Positions 53,043-62,326 of a stretch of 64,000 nucleotides of DNA are shown piece after piece (position 1 is the first letter of the stretch; every line of letters starts with the position of its first letter). The position numbers were made by a program, and so were the translations under genes. The notes beneath the pieces are model-generated. The model was not told the origin of the DNA, made no database searches, and saw only the letters and a program-made list of their open reading frames with translations. This stretch comes from an uncultured Bacilli bacterium (GTDB taxonomy: Bacteria > Bacillota_I > Bacilli_A > RFN20 > CAG-826): NCBI GenBank assembly GCA_905236715.1, contig CAJOMQ010000009.1, forward strand, positions 1-64,000, read 5' to 3'.

Positions 53043-55535
53043 TTAAAGAATATCGCTATAGGAATCGACCACTAATTGGTAAGGAGAGTGATCAAAGAAA
53101 GCGGTGAAATTAGAGAGGGTCACACTATGACCACCCATGGAAGCATCACCATAGTGAGTATGGAATCCTATTTCAAATAGGCCACCATCGGCAAGTGTTA
53201 AGGTGACAAATTCGCCAGCGGTCGGAATAATGTCATCAGCACCGAGGACACTACCATCATCAAGAGTGGCAATTAATTTACCAGCATTAACAGCGTATAC
53301 ACCTGTACTGAGTTCGAAACGGAAGGAACCAAATGTGGATACACCATCACCAGCAATTTTCATTCTTAAAGCTCTAGCGCCTGCATATTGTGTATAAACC
53401 CATCCGCCATAGACATAATCTTTACCTTCATCAACTGTTAAGGTCACTGTTGATGCATCTCCAATTTGGAATTCATTGCTATGACCTTCAATTAATAAAT
53501 TAACGCCTTTAAGTGTGATTTTTCCAGTAAATTCACCACCGGCATGGACAGTTAAATTAGCAGTGCCATCAATGGTGAATTCGTGTTCTTTTAAGTCAAA
53601 GACAAGAACAATACCTTCGCCATCAAGAACATCACCATTTTTCACTGCGGCACCAGTTTTGCCATTAATAGCGGTTAAACCATCATGGAACCATTTGGTA
53701 GCGCCGAGTTCAAGTCTGATAGAATCAACAGGAGCTTCAGTGGCATCTAATCTTAATGCGAGATAACGACTCTTAACTTGGGAGCCCCAAGCAATAGCGG
53801 CATAATTCGCTAAATCGAGTTCTTCATCACGGCTAATACCACAAGCAGCGGTTGGATCGGCAGCTAAATCGAGTTTGTCATTAGCAACAAAGATAGAGTT
53901 AACTAATAATTCTTCGCTATTGCCGGCATAGATATTAATTAAATCACCCATTTCAACTTCGTGTTGACTTAAATCGATAACATACCAGGAATAGCCATCT
54001 TTAGTTGGATAGGAACTAGCGGCTTCCTTGGATGTTAAACCTTTGGCAGCAAGAGAAGAATTGAGCCAAATAGCAGGATTGCTACCAATTTCCACACGGA
54101 AGGTATCAATATCAGCAGCGGAGGCTTTAATTTCAAACACTAAATAACGATGTCCACCGACGAGGTGTTTGGTGCCGAGGGTTAATTCGGTATAATCAGA
54201 GTCTCCTTTAGGAGCAAAGACTAAATTGTTTCCATCCATAGAAAGAGCAGCTGAATTTTTATAAGAGACCCAACCATTGAGGTCGGCATCATCATCAAGA
54301 GTCCACGCAGTAGGAATTTGTGCAGAACTTCTGGTTCTATTGAAGTTATCAAAAACAACGGCGTTTTCGGTATCTAAAATAGGAGCAGCGATTTTTTCAG
54401 CCGGAGCGCCGAAAGAAGATAAGAAGACTTGGTCTAATTCAATTTTAGAGGTGGATGTCACGCGGTAAGCAGTAACATCTTCACCCGCTAAGCCTGATTT
54501 TTCTAAATCGATAGCTAATGGGCCATAAACACCACTAGCGGCGCTAACGACAGCATTACCATCTTTATCTTTTAAATCAGCCCAGGAAACAGCGGTGCCT
54601 TCACTACTACCTTTCACAGGAACAATAGCGGTACCAGTGGTATCACCATTAATGTCTAACACTAATTGTGTTTCACCTTTTTGTTCAGTGGTTAATGCAG
54701 GTGTGGTATAGGCTTTATTTCCTTCTAAAGCGAGACCATGACGGACGATGTAACCTGACGCAGAGTCACACCACCAAGAACCCATATTATTAGGTTTGGA
54801 GAAATCTAATCTTGAGAAATCATCAACTAAAGCACTGACACCGGCGGATGTACGGTTAATGCTAGCGATTTCGATGAGGGAAGATACTTCTTTATTAGCG
54901 GCATATAAATGGAAGCCAACTTGTTCATTAAGAACAACGACATCGCTTTCACCATATGTGGTTTCGGCATCTTCGATGGTGGATAATAAATCAATAGTCA
55001 TGTCTTGGAATTCATTTGTTAAGGCTGGTAATGGTTCAGCATCTTCATTAAGAGCCTCATTCAAAGGAATTTCATATAGAGGTACATCATCATTACCTCT
55101 CATGGCGAGAATTAAGTTTTCTAATGGAAGTTCTCCTTCCACGACTCGCATCTTGAATGTGATAGATGTAGCAGGGCCAAAAGCACCAGCGGCCATCTTA
55201 TAAATGGATTTACTATCGTTGGTCGGGAAGTTAACATCTTCACTATCGACAACAGCGGAAAGATATCCATCATGGATTGTGCCATCGGTATTGCCATTAA
55301 TGGTCGCGGCAGAAAAATCGTCTAACATCGTATCGAATTCAGCATCGAATTTTCTTGTCACAGCATTATCAGGTAATCCTTTGACATAACCAGGACGATG
55401 TTGCATTTTATCTCCTTGAGAGGAAGAATCGCCAGATTGGTCGGGACTGTTAGATGGTGTTCTACTACCACAGCCCGCTAACAACATCGCGAGGGTGATG
55501 GGCAAGCTTGCCCAAATGAGTTTTTGTTTTTTCAT
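53043..55535 (-). CDS. Large surface lipoprotein with repeated sandwich-like domains, unknown
   Basis: 830 residues from the ATG at 55535 (MKKQKLIWASLPIT); the ATG 6 bases upstream touches the AAAGGA ribosome site and is less likely. Lipobox LAGC. Four to five domains of mostly beta type follow, with repeated features FRVEIGSNPAIWLN, IRLELGATKWFHDG and FRFELSTGVYAVN, and each begins near a phrase like YLVFEIKA or YLALRLDA. I do not recognise the family. Placed between a beta-helix hydrolase and the importer's binding protein, it is probably a glycan-binding surface protein (inference). Confidence 0.68.
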   Translation of the reverse strand: MKKQKLIWASLPITLAMLLAGCGSRTPSNSPDQSGDSSSQGDKMQHRPGYVKGLPDNAVTRKFDAEFDTMLDDFSAATINGNTDGTIHDGYLSAVVDSEDVNFPTNDSKSIYKMAAGAFGPATSITFKMRVVEGELPLENLILAMRGNDDVPLYEIPLNEALNEDAEPLPALTNEFQDMTIDLLSTIEDAETTYGESDVVVLNEQVGFHLYAANKEVSSLIEIASINRTSAGVSALVDDFSRLDFSKPNNMGSWWCDSASGYIVRHGLALEGNKAYTTPALTTEQKGETQLVLDINGDTTGTAIVPVKGSSEGTAVSWADLKDKDGNAVVSAASGVYGPLAIDLEKSGLAGEDVTAYRVTSTSKIELDQVFLSSFGAPAEKIAAPILDTENAVVFDNFNRTRSSAQIPTAWTLDDDADLNGWVSYKNSAALSMDGNNLVFAPKGDSDYTELTLGTKHLVGGHRYLVFEIKASAADIDTFRVEIGSNPAIWLNSSLAAKGLTSKEAASSYPTKDGYSWYVIDLSQHEVEMGDLINIYAGNSEELLVNSIFVANDKLDLAADPTAACGISRDEELDLANYAAIAWGSQVKSRYLALRLDATEAPVDSIRLELGATKWFHDGLTAINGKTGAAVKNGDVLDGEGIVLVFDLKEHEFTIDGTANLTVHAGGEFTGKITLKGVNLLIEGHSNEFQIGDASTVTLTVDEGKDYVYGGWVYTQYAGARALRMKIAGDGVSTFGSFRFELSTGVYAVNAGKLIATLDDGSVLGADDIIPTAGEFVTLTLADGGLFEIGFHTHYGDASMGGHSVTLSNFTAFFDHSPYQLVVDSYSDIL

Positions 55536-55566
55536 GTTCATTCCTTTCTAAATATTATGGAATTTA

Positions 55567-58212
55567 TTATTTGGCTCCATATGCACTAACTTCGGATAGT
55601 TGCGCCCCATATCCTCCGATAGCGTCATTGGAACTAATAACCAGTTTTAAATAGCGACATTGAATATCATTCATCGCCACCGTATTAATTGATCCTGTAA
55701 CAGGGTCAAAGTTGTAAGCGGTATTAGCTACCGCCACCACAAAGGAAGTTGTTTGTTTGTTATAAGCGAGATTACTATCAGAAACGGAGATTTCAATTTC
55801 TTCATTTCTCGCGGACCATTTGAGGTCGGGAATCAAACGTAAAACAACGGTTTTTAATTTATAAACATCACCTAAATCAATGACGATAGTCGCGGGTAAT
55901 GTCTTTGATTCATAATAAGAAGTACCATCTGGTCTACCATCGACAATTCTTTCCACGTTATATACATCAGCATGTTCGGTTGATTCCACAATCGAGGCAC
56001 CTAATGTCAATGATGGAGGGAAGAATTCAATTTCGGCGATTTGATATTTTTGTGGCGCTAAAACACCACTATTGCGGAAAAATCTAATTTGAATACCGGC
56101 ATATTGTGCACTGACGATATTGACATCGATGACATTGCCATCTTTCGGTGTCATTAAATAATCAGTCTTCGTGGACAAAATGGTATATTTATCACTGACT
56201 GTGGAATCAGATTTTAATTTTTTGGCAAAAATAGAGAAGCTGTAATTATAAGCATAAATGTTATCTTGGGCGGTTTTTAAGCGAATAGCACCCACGGTGT
56301 GTAAATCGTTAAATTCAATGGTTAACGCTGCAAATTCGGCATCTTCATTGGTCCAATTGCCAGATGTATAACAAGTAGTTGCATCATCATCGATAACCGC
56401 GGAGCCATTATTACCAAAAGTCCCGGTTCCATCATCGGCGGGAACGGTATTTTTCGTTCCCACACCATGTGTGGCTTCCACACCCCAAGATAATTCTTTT
56501 TCTAGTTTTTCACCAATATAGGGAAGTTCACCGCTGCTACGCGCAAATTCAGGAACAATAGCGCCGCCTTGAGTGACATTTTCTTTATTAACGTGATCAA
56601 CATCATTATTTAATAAATGCAAAGAATATGGGAGATGGATATAAGCACCTAATACTTTATTTGCGGAGGTATATGTGATATCTTCCACATAATCATTCGT
56701 ACGGATATCTAAAGTATTGATATTGGTCACTAATTGACCATTAATTTCTAAGCCTTCAATATGGACATGAGAAATTTTGGTATCTTTTCCTTCCCCTTGG
56801 ATACGAGAAACAATGGATGGTAACATCTTATAGACTTTGACATTTTTCACATTAATACCATCAACTGTGCCTCTAATATTTAATGAAGATGACCAATCGA
56901 TGTTATAAGCGATGACAAAATCCATTAAGAAATCATTTTCCCCATCATCACGGTTATCGCCTAAAGTTTGGCAATCTTCCACAGTGATATTTTCATAAGT
57001 GACATTTTTGATATTTGCATCATCACAGTTATGTAAAGAAATGACCGCTTTGTGCATCGCGTGCACGACTGTAACATCTTTAAAGGTAATGTTTTCCATG
57101 TGCTCGCCGTGTGTTTCATATCCCACTTCCATTGATTGGGCTAAATCAGTCCAAACAGTGACATCATGAATATTGATATGATCGGTTTGTCCTTTATCGA
57201 CGTTTTTGACCACTAAAGAATCATCCCAGGTACGGACATAACCGCCATTAACTTCGACATCTTCACAAGATTGCAGAGAAATACCATCACCATTACTTCT
57301 AGCGGTGATGATTTTCACGTTATTGATATGAACATTTTTACACCAATAGATATTTAATGCCCAGCCAGCGGGGTCAAAGAAGCAAATATCTTCAATGGTG
57401 AGATTATTCACCTTGCGCATCACAACGGGGATGTAATAATCGGAATCATCATTACGGGAATAAATGCTTCCGGAAACAATACCTCTACCTCTAATGGTGA
57501 CATTATCGACACCTTCAGTGGAGAATTGGCCATAGACATAAGCACCTCCCGCGAGATAAATTTCTGTATTATCTTTAATGGGGAAAGCACCAGCATAATA
57601 AACACCAGGTCCCACATATATTAAATTAGGATCACTAGCAGCTTGTTCGGCGGTCACGGGATTAGTTTCTAAGGGGTTAGCAAATAATTGCACCGCGGTC
57701 GTATAATCACCATTTATCTCAACGACATAATTGTCGTTATATTCTAAATCAAAGGAAACTTTTTTATTGTTAATAGTTGGCGCAATGCCATAGACAAGTG
57801 GACGAATCAGCGCGGATTGCACTTTTTCCACTTCTTTGAATTCTAGTTCGACATGCACTTTGCCTTCAAAATCAAATATGGCGGCATATGTCATCGTATT
57901 AGGCGCGGTCCACGAGAAGACACGGCCATGATTAACACGCGTTTCATAGACGAATACATCGTGGTCATTAACTTTGACATCAACATAGGAAGAACTAGTC
58001 ATTAATGATGGTCCTTCATATGTCACTAATTTGGTCTTCGTTATTTGCGTTTCACCAGCAATAAAATTTTCTTCGTTGTAATAAGCTGTGGGATCAATAT
58101 CATCGATTGGTCCACTATTAGAAGAGGAATCAGAAACTTTCCCACAAGAAAATAGACAAAAAGCAAAAGAAAATAAGACAGCAAAAATACCTTTGAATTT
58201 CGTATTTTTCAT
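55567..58212 (-). CDS. Beta-helix glycoside hydrolase lipoprotein with two discoidin-like domains
   Basis: 881 residues. Lipobox FSCG with the Cys near residue 23. Domains: N-terminal sandwich (45-185), right-handed beta-helix (190-535) with IYLAGGAYVYGQF, FFDPAGWALNIYWC, RSNGDGISLQSC and TWDDSLVVKN, then two C-terminal F5/8-type sandwiches (about 585-740 with AVIDDDATTCYTSG, and 745-880 with ERIVDGRPDGTSYYES). The helix is paralogous to 41845-43536; the same Asp pairs are present. Clan GH-N, GH28/GH49-like; discoidin domains bind glycans. It is the first gene of the 16-kb operon and has operator-like sites upstream. Confidence 0.75.
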   Translation of the reverse strand: MKNTKFKGIFAVLFSFAFCLFSCGKVSDSSSNSGPIDDIDPTAYYNEENFIAGETQITKTKLVTYEGPSLMTSSSYVDVKVNDHDVFVYETRVNHGRVFSWTAPNTMTYAAIFDFEGKVHVELEFKEVEKVQSALIRPLVYGIAPTINNKKVSFDLEYNDNYVVEINGDYTTAVQLFANPLETNPVTAEQAASDPNLIYVGPGVYYAGAFPIKDNTEIYLAGGAYVYGQFSTEGVDNVTIRGRGIVSGSIYSRNDDSDYYIPVVMRKVNNLTIEDICFFDPAGWALNIYWCKNVHINNVKIITARSNGDGISLQSCEDVEVNGGYVRTWDDSLVVKNVDKGQTDHINIHDVTVWTDLAQSMEVGYETHGEHMENITFKDVTVVHAMHKAVISLHNCDDANIKNVTYENITVEDCQTLGDNRDDGENDFLMDFVIAYNIDWSSSLNIRGTVDGINVKNVKVYKMLPSIVSRIQGEGKDTKISHVHIEGLEINGQLVTNINTLDIRTNDYVEDITYTSANKVLGAYIHLPYSLHLLNNDVDHVNKENVTQGGAIVPEFARSSGELPYIGEKLEKELSWGVEATHGVGTKNTVPADDGTGTFGNNGSAVIDDDATTCYTSGNWTNEDAEFAALTIEFNDLHTVGAIRLKTAQDNIYAYNYSFSIFAKKLKSDSTVSDKYTILSTKTDYLMTPKDGNVIDVNIVSAQYAGIQIRFFRNSGVLAPQKYQIAEIEFFPPSLTLGASIVESTEHADVYNVERIVDGRPDGTSYYESKTLPATIVIDLGDVYKLKTVVLRLIPDLKWSARNEEIEISVSDSNLAYNKQTTSFVVAVANTAYNFDPVTGSINTVAMNDIQCRYLKLVISSNDAIGGYGAQLSEVSAYGAK

Positions 58213-58272
58213 AAAAGCATCCTTCTTATGCTTTCATTATCTAGGAAAATCATCACAAAATAAAGTCTTTTG

Positions 58273-58284
58273 TTAACCGGTTAA
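58273..58284 (-). promoter_or_regulatory. LacI-type operator TTAACCGGTTAA
   Basis: A perfect 12-bp palindrome with central CG, about 60 bases before the first gene of the glucoside operon. The next gene upstream is a LacI repressor gene. Confidence 0.7.
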
Positions 58285-58298
58285 CTAGATTTTTAATT

Positions 58299-58317
58299 AT
58301 ATACACAGAGTGTATAT
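58299..58317. promoter_or_regulatory. Perfect inverted repeat ATATACAC-AGA-GTGTATAT
   Basis: 8-bp arms and a 3-base centre in the same regulatory region. It differs from the LacI-type sites, so it may be for another factor or be a weak terminator of the LacI gene. Confidence 0.4.
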
Positions 58318-58326
58318 TATTTTTGT

Positions 58327-58356
58327 GTTAACTAAATGTTAACTATATTTGTTAAC
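58327..58356 (-). promoter_or_regulatory. Cluster of three GTTAAC half-operators
   Basis: GTTAAC at 58327-58332, 58338-58343 and 58351-58356 repeat the half site of the 58273-58284 palindrome at 11- and 13-base steps. They lie directly after the LacI stop codon. Confidence 0.5.
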
Positions 58357-58380
58357 CAAAATATTATGATGGGATGAAAG

Positions 58381-59412
58381 TTATTTAATATTTTTGACTG
58401 ATTGTCTGACCACTAAAGAGGTCTTAATGACCACGGCTTCTTGGTCAACTTTAACATTTTCGTTTAGTTGATTAATCATGGTCAAAGCACTTAGGCGGCC
58501 TTTTTCACGAATGGATTGATGAATAGTCGTTAAAGCGGGATAGATATAACGAGCGGCCTGAATATCATCAAAACCCACAATTGATAGTTCGTCTGGTATT
58601 TTATGACCTAATTCATTAAGACGACGAATAACACCGATAGCGATAATATCCGCCGCACAGACAATCGCGGTCATCTCATCAATATGACTGGCAATTTCTT
58701 CTGCGATTGCGTATCCACCATCGAAGGTCGCAGGAATTTTATATACATGTTTGTTATCCAAATTGAGATGATTTTCTTCTAGCGCTTGTAAATAACCAAC
58801 ATATCGCATGTCATCCACAAGAGAATTATTGATATTCCCGCCGATAAAACCAATATTTTGATGGCCACAATCAATGAGATATTTGGTCGCATTATATGAA
58901 CCACCTTTATCATCGACACGAATATTCTTAAAGGCGGGTGAATATGATTCATATACATCCACGAGGACAACAGCAATACCTAATTTTTGTACCGCTTCAT
59001 ATATTTCGCTAGGAAATAATCCCATCATGACAATACCTTCAAGGTTTCTGGATTTCACCCATCTGGTAAATTCATTAGCGTCCATCAAGGAACCGATAAT
59101 GATGTCATACCCTTCTTTGATCATCTCTTTTTCAAAATAACCAAGAAATTCGCCATAGAAGGGGTTGTTAACGAAAGCTTCGGAAGCGTCTTTAAAAGGA
59201 AGACAAAGGGCCACTAGATGCGATTTGCCTGTGGATAATGTCACCGCAGTGGTATCAGGAATATAGCCAGTTTGTTCCATGGCTTTGAGGATTCTTTGTT
59301 TAGTTTCTTGACTAACCTTACCCTTGCCATTAATAACATAACTAACCGAAGCACTAGAAACACCGGCAATTTTGGCAATGTCATAAATGGAGACTTTTTT
59401 GTGATTTCTCAT
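58381..59412 (-). CDS. LacI-family repressor of the glucoside operon
   Basis: 343 residues. HTH SIYDIAKIAGVSSASVSYVIN (residues 8-28), hinge ending TGYIPDTTAVTLSTGKS, then the sugar-binding domain (HLVALCLPFKDASEAFVNNPFYGEF, VDDKGGSYNATKYLIDCGH). It stands just upstream of the 16-kb operon, in the same direction, with TTAACC-type palindromes between. The usual role is repression relieved by an imported sugar. It is distinct from the fructan-locus repressor in HTH recognition residues (SSASVS against GIGTVS), as expected for different operators. Confidence 0.88.
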   Translation of the reverse strand: MRNHKKVSIYDIAKIAGVSSASVSYVINGKGKVSQETKQRILKAMEQTGYIPDTTAVTLSTGKSHLVALCLPFKDASEAFVNNPFYGEFLGYFEKEMIKEGYDIIIGSLMDANEFTRWVKSRNLEGIVMMGLFPSEIYEAVQKLGIAVVLVDVYESYSPAFKNIRVDDKGGSYNATKYLIDCGHQNIGFIGGNINNSLVDDMRYVGYLQALEENHLNLDNKHVYKIPATFDGGYAIAEEIASHIDEMTAIVCAADIIAIGVIRRLNELGHKIPDELSIVGFDDIQAARYIYPALTTIHQSIREKGRLSALTMINQLNENVKVDQEAVVIKTSLVVRQSVKNIK

Positions 59413-59470
59413 ACTATCATTTATTATCTTTTTTCTCAGAAAATATTTACCCTCTATTTGAAGATTATAT

Positions 59471-60520
59471 TTATTCGCTTATTTCTTTGATGAAATGCAA
59501 AAATTCTTTGAAGCGTGGTAAAGCAAAAGTTATCTTATTTCGATAATTTGCTTCGATAATACCTTTTAAGAACAAGGCTTTCTTATAGTTAGAAAATTGA
59601 TTAGAAGGGATGTTGAAGGTTTCTTGCAAATATTTGCTTTCGGGATTATCAATCGCGGTTAAAACGATTTCTTTTTCCTTTTCTGATAATTCATCAAAAA
59701 CAAAGTTATATGATCTTTCTTGCAAGGCTTCATCATATTTTTGTAAAACAAATTTATCCGCCTCTTTTTTACCACTTCTAAATAAAATGTCACCCAGTAA
59801 TTGATATGCAAAAGCATATCCATTTGTTAATTTAGTTAATTTAATAGCGGCTTTTTCTTCGATGCCAAAGACATTCATATAACTATTGGTAATTGACCTT
59901 TTATTGAGTTCGCCCAAATAAATACGTGGGGCTCTAATAAGGAATGTCAAATTCTTTTGCTTTGTTAATGAAACAATATTTTTGTATAAACCTGTCATTA
60001 ATAGGAATACTGGGAAATCATCGCGGAGTAATAATTGATATTCATGGCAGAAAACCTTCATGAAATCAGTATTAGAAACTTCATCTATTGTTATTAAGAC
60101 TTTATATTGTTTCTTTGATAAATATTCTAATTCTCTTTTTAATAAAGTAGAGATGTTGAGAATAGGTTCACTACCGGAAATAGAAAAACCAAAACCTTTA
60201 AAGGAAAAATTAAATTCCGTTTTTACAAAAAGCTTTTTCAATTTGCCTTCGTCAATCAACTTCGACGCTAATTGTTCAAGCATGTCACTATCAGGATTTA
60301 ATTCAACGACTATCCATTGATCCATTTTCTTAAATTTATCGGAAACATATTTCATAGCAACAGTTTTTCCAGAACCTCTGGCTCCACTGATTATATATGC
60401 TTGAGAATTGCTGTTTTCGCTTAGAAAAGAATCATATATCTCATTCATTTCGATATCTCTAGAAATAATCGCTTTTGGTTCAACGCCAAATAAAACATTA
60501 AAAGGATTGGTTTTTGTCAT
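59471..60520 (-). CDS. AAA/STAND-like P-loop ATPase of unknown role
   Basis: 349 residues. Walker A GARGSGKT (46-53), Walker B VLITIDEV (141-148), then a winged-helix-like C-terminal part (ELSEKEKEIVLTAIDNPES, FNIPSNQFSNYKKALFLKG). It resembles archaeal-type ATPases and Orc/Cdc6-like small ATPases of unknown function found in gut Firmicutes. Its upstream region carries eight phased TGAAC repeats (60558-60650), suggesting it or a partner binds them. No adjoining partner gene in the same operon. Confidence 0.72.
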   Translation of the reverse strand: MTKTNPFNVLFGVEPKAIISRDIEMNEIYDSFLSENSNSQAYIISGARGSGKTVAMKYVSDKFKKMDQWIVVELNPDSDMLEQLASKLIDEGKLKKLFVKTEFNFSFKGFGFSISGSEPILNISTLLKRELEYLSKKQYKVLITIDEVSNTDFMKVFCHEYQLLLRDDFPVFLLMTGLYKNIVSLTKQKNLTFLIRAPRIYLGELNKRSITNSYMNVFGIEEKAAIKLTKLTNGYAFAYQLLGDILFRSGKKEADKFVLQKYDEALQERSYNFVFDELSEKEKEIVLTAIDNPESKYLQETFNIPSNQFSNYKKALFLKGIIEANYRNKITFALPRFKEFLHFIKEISE

Positions 60521-60557
60521 TATTCTTCACCTCTATAAATAGTATATTTAACAAAAA

Positions 60558-60650
60558 ATGAACTTTCAATTTTTTTGTGAACTTTTGTGAACTTGAATGA
60601 ACTTTGTGAACTTTTGTGAACTTTTAAATTTTTTGTGAACTTTTGTGAAC
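60558..60650. repeat. Eight phased (G/A)TGAAC repeats upstream of the ATPase gene
   Basis: ATGAAC or GTGAAC begins at 60558, 60577, 60587, 60597, 60606, 60616, 60635 and 60645. Steps are 19, 10, 10, 10, 9, 10, 19 and... 10 bases overall, that is one or two helical turns, mostly as TTTTGTGAAC units. Sites with this phasing lie on one face of the DNA. It covers the promoter region of the 59471-60520 gene. Confidence 0.8.
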
Positions 60651-60779
60651 TTCACTATAAAGTAATGAGTGTTTTTTGATATAAAAAAGATTTTTCGGAA
60701 ATAAAATTTCCGAATAATCAATAGATGTTACAAATATTACAACAAGCAAAATGCGTTAAGTTGTTTGGCTAACTAATAA
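60651..60779. other. Intergenic region with terminator hairpin of the DUF234 ATPase gene
   Basis: TCGGAAAT-AAA-ATTTCCGA (60695-60713) forms a perfect 8-bp hairpin. On the minus strand it is followed by AAAATCTTTTTT, a fair terminator for the gene ending at 60825. Nothing else is seen. Confidence 0.55.
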
Positions 60780-60826
60780 TTTTTTTGCCAAAACTCATTT
60801 TTTTAGGCACTTTTGGCAAAATTTTT
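60780..60826. repeat. 47-bp flanking repeat, left copy
   Basis: Identical to 62327-62373. It contains an 11-bp inverted repeat, TTTTGCCAAAA (60783-60793) and TTTTGGCAAAA (60811-60821). It overlaps the stop codon of the ATPase gene at 60825. Confidence 0.85.
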
Positions 60827-62270
60827 ATAAGAACAAATCGTCTTCATCAATGACATTGACAAAATAATTTGAATAAGAATTAACCGCCAATCCCTTGGGA
60901 GTAACTATTAAAGGAAGGACAGAATATTTAGTATTGGTAACCGTGATAAAATCGGGAATCCTATATAGATAATCTTCATAAGTTTTCTTATCGATAACAT
61001 ATGGTGTTAAGGAATATTTCATTTCACACAAATGGATGATTTGATCGCGTCTAGCAATAACTAAATCAATTTGATGACCCTTAATGCCTTTTTCTTCATC
61101 GGCTTGGCAGCGGAAAGAAGAAATATCCGTTGATACACCACTGATGCCAAGAGCCATCTTAATAGCGTTCACATTTTCTAAACAGACTTGTTCAAAAGCG
61201 CGGCCTTCCCAGTTGCGTTTTTTAGGGGAATCCATAAGATTAACAAAATAGTTTTCATCAGTAGGAGGCTCTTTTAAAAATTCATAATAGAACAACGTAA
61301 AATTATCGGTTAATTGATAAATAGAACTATTTTCTTTTTTACCGAAGGGATGATATTGTCTGATGAATCCACATGATTCTAAATCATCAAGTCGCATTGA
61401 AAAATAACCATTTTTTGATAATTTTGTTTTCGTGGCGATTTCATCTCTTGTGAGGCCCATCTTCTTTTTGCTTAAAGCTTCCACAATTTGTATATAGCCT
61501 TGGTAATTTTTAAACATTGAGCGGTATAAATAATTAAATTCGCCTTTTAAAGGGGCGTTGGCTTTAAAAAATAATTCATCAATATTTTGTTCAAAACCTA
61601 AATTAGGCATGATTAAATCCCAATAATAAGCCACACCACCAAAAACCATATAATATTTCAATATTTGATCTTTATTTAAATTCAGCTTCCGGTATATAGC
61701 GTATTCGCGACATTCTTTTAAAGTGAATGGTTTTAAATTAATCGTACATGTCACACGATTATATAAGCCACCGCTACTATGAATCACATTATTTAAAATC
61801 CATGATGTCGCAGAAGCACAAACGATTAATACAATATCATTTCTTAATGATAACCATTGATTATAAAATTGAGCGAAAGCATCAAGAAAATCACACTTGG
61901 GAGTGTCCATCCATGCTAATTCATCAAGGAAGATGACTTTTCTTTTGTGACCTAATTTAGCAATACAAGAATATAGCATTCGGAAGGCTCCAAACCAATC
62001 CTTCGGTACATCATAAACATCAGGAAAGTAAAAAGACATCGAATTAGCGAATGCTTTTAGTTGCACATCTAATTGTTCTTTATAATCTAATTTTTTATCT
62101 TCTTTGGGTGGCACACCAGAATGCTGAAAGGCAAAATGTTCTTTAAACATTTCTTTGACCAAAAAAGTTTTGCCAATTCTTCTTCTTCCATAGATGGCAA
62201 TAAATTGATTACCTTCTTTGGCAAAAGCATTATTGAGTATTTCTTTTTCTTTTTTTCGTTCAATGAGCAT
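60825..62270 (-). CDS. ATPase with C-terminal DUF234 (PD-(D/E)xK-like) domain
   Basis: 481 residues from the ATG at 62270 (MLIERKKEKEILNNAF), preceded by AAAGGTG. A longer frame starting at 62366 lies within the flanking repeat and is rejected. Walker A GRRRIGKT (28-35), Walker B VIFLDELAWMD, a winged helix (LTRDEIATKTKLSKNG) and a C-terminal DUF234 with IDLVIARR and CEMKYS, a D...ExK pattern of nuclease-like folds. This archaeal-type ATPase/DUF234 family is widespread, often in many copies, and not well understood; links to mobile DNA or defence have been proposed. The gene sits exactly between two identical 47-bp repeats. Confidence 0.8.
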   Translation of the reverse strand: MLIERKKEKEILNNAFAKEGNQFIAIYGRRRIGKTFLVKEMFKEHFAFQHSGVPPKEDKKLDYKEQLDVQLKAFANSMSFYFPDVYDVPKDWFGAFRMLYSCIAKLGHKRKVIFLDELAWMDTPKCDFLDAFAQFYNQWLSLRNDIVLIVCASATSWILNNVIHSSGGLYNRVTCTINLKPFTLKECREYAIYRKLNLNKDQILKYYMVFGGVAYYWDLIMPNLGFEQNIDELFFKANAPLKGEFNYLYRSMFKNYQGYIQIVEALSKKKMGLTRDEIATKTKLSKNGYFSMRLDDLESCGFIRQYHPFGKKENSSIYQLTDNFTLFYYEFLKEPPTDENYFVNLMDSPKKRNWEGRAFEQVCLENVNAIKMALGISGVSTDISSFRCQADEEKGIKGHQIDLVIARRDQIIHLCEMKYSLTPYVIDKKTYEDYLYRIPDFITVTNTKYSVLPLIVTPKGLAVNSYSNYFVNVIDEDDLFL

Positions 62271-62326
62271 TTTTTGATCACCTTTCTTGGTGCTTTCATT
62301 ATAAAACAACACGAGAGAAAAGTAAA

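Noticed and set aside
60558-60650. CRISPR array
   Set aside because: Units are about 10 bases with almost no spacer; no cas genes in the window.
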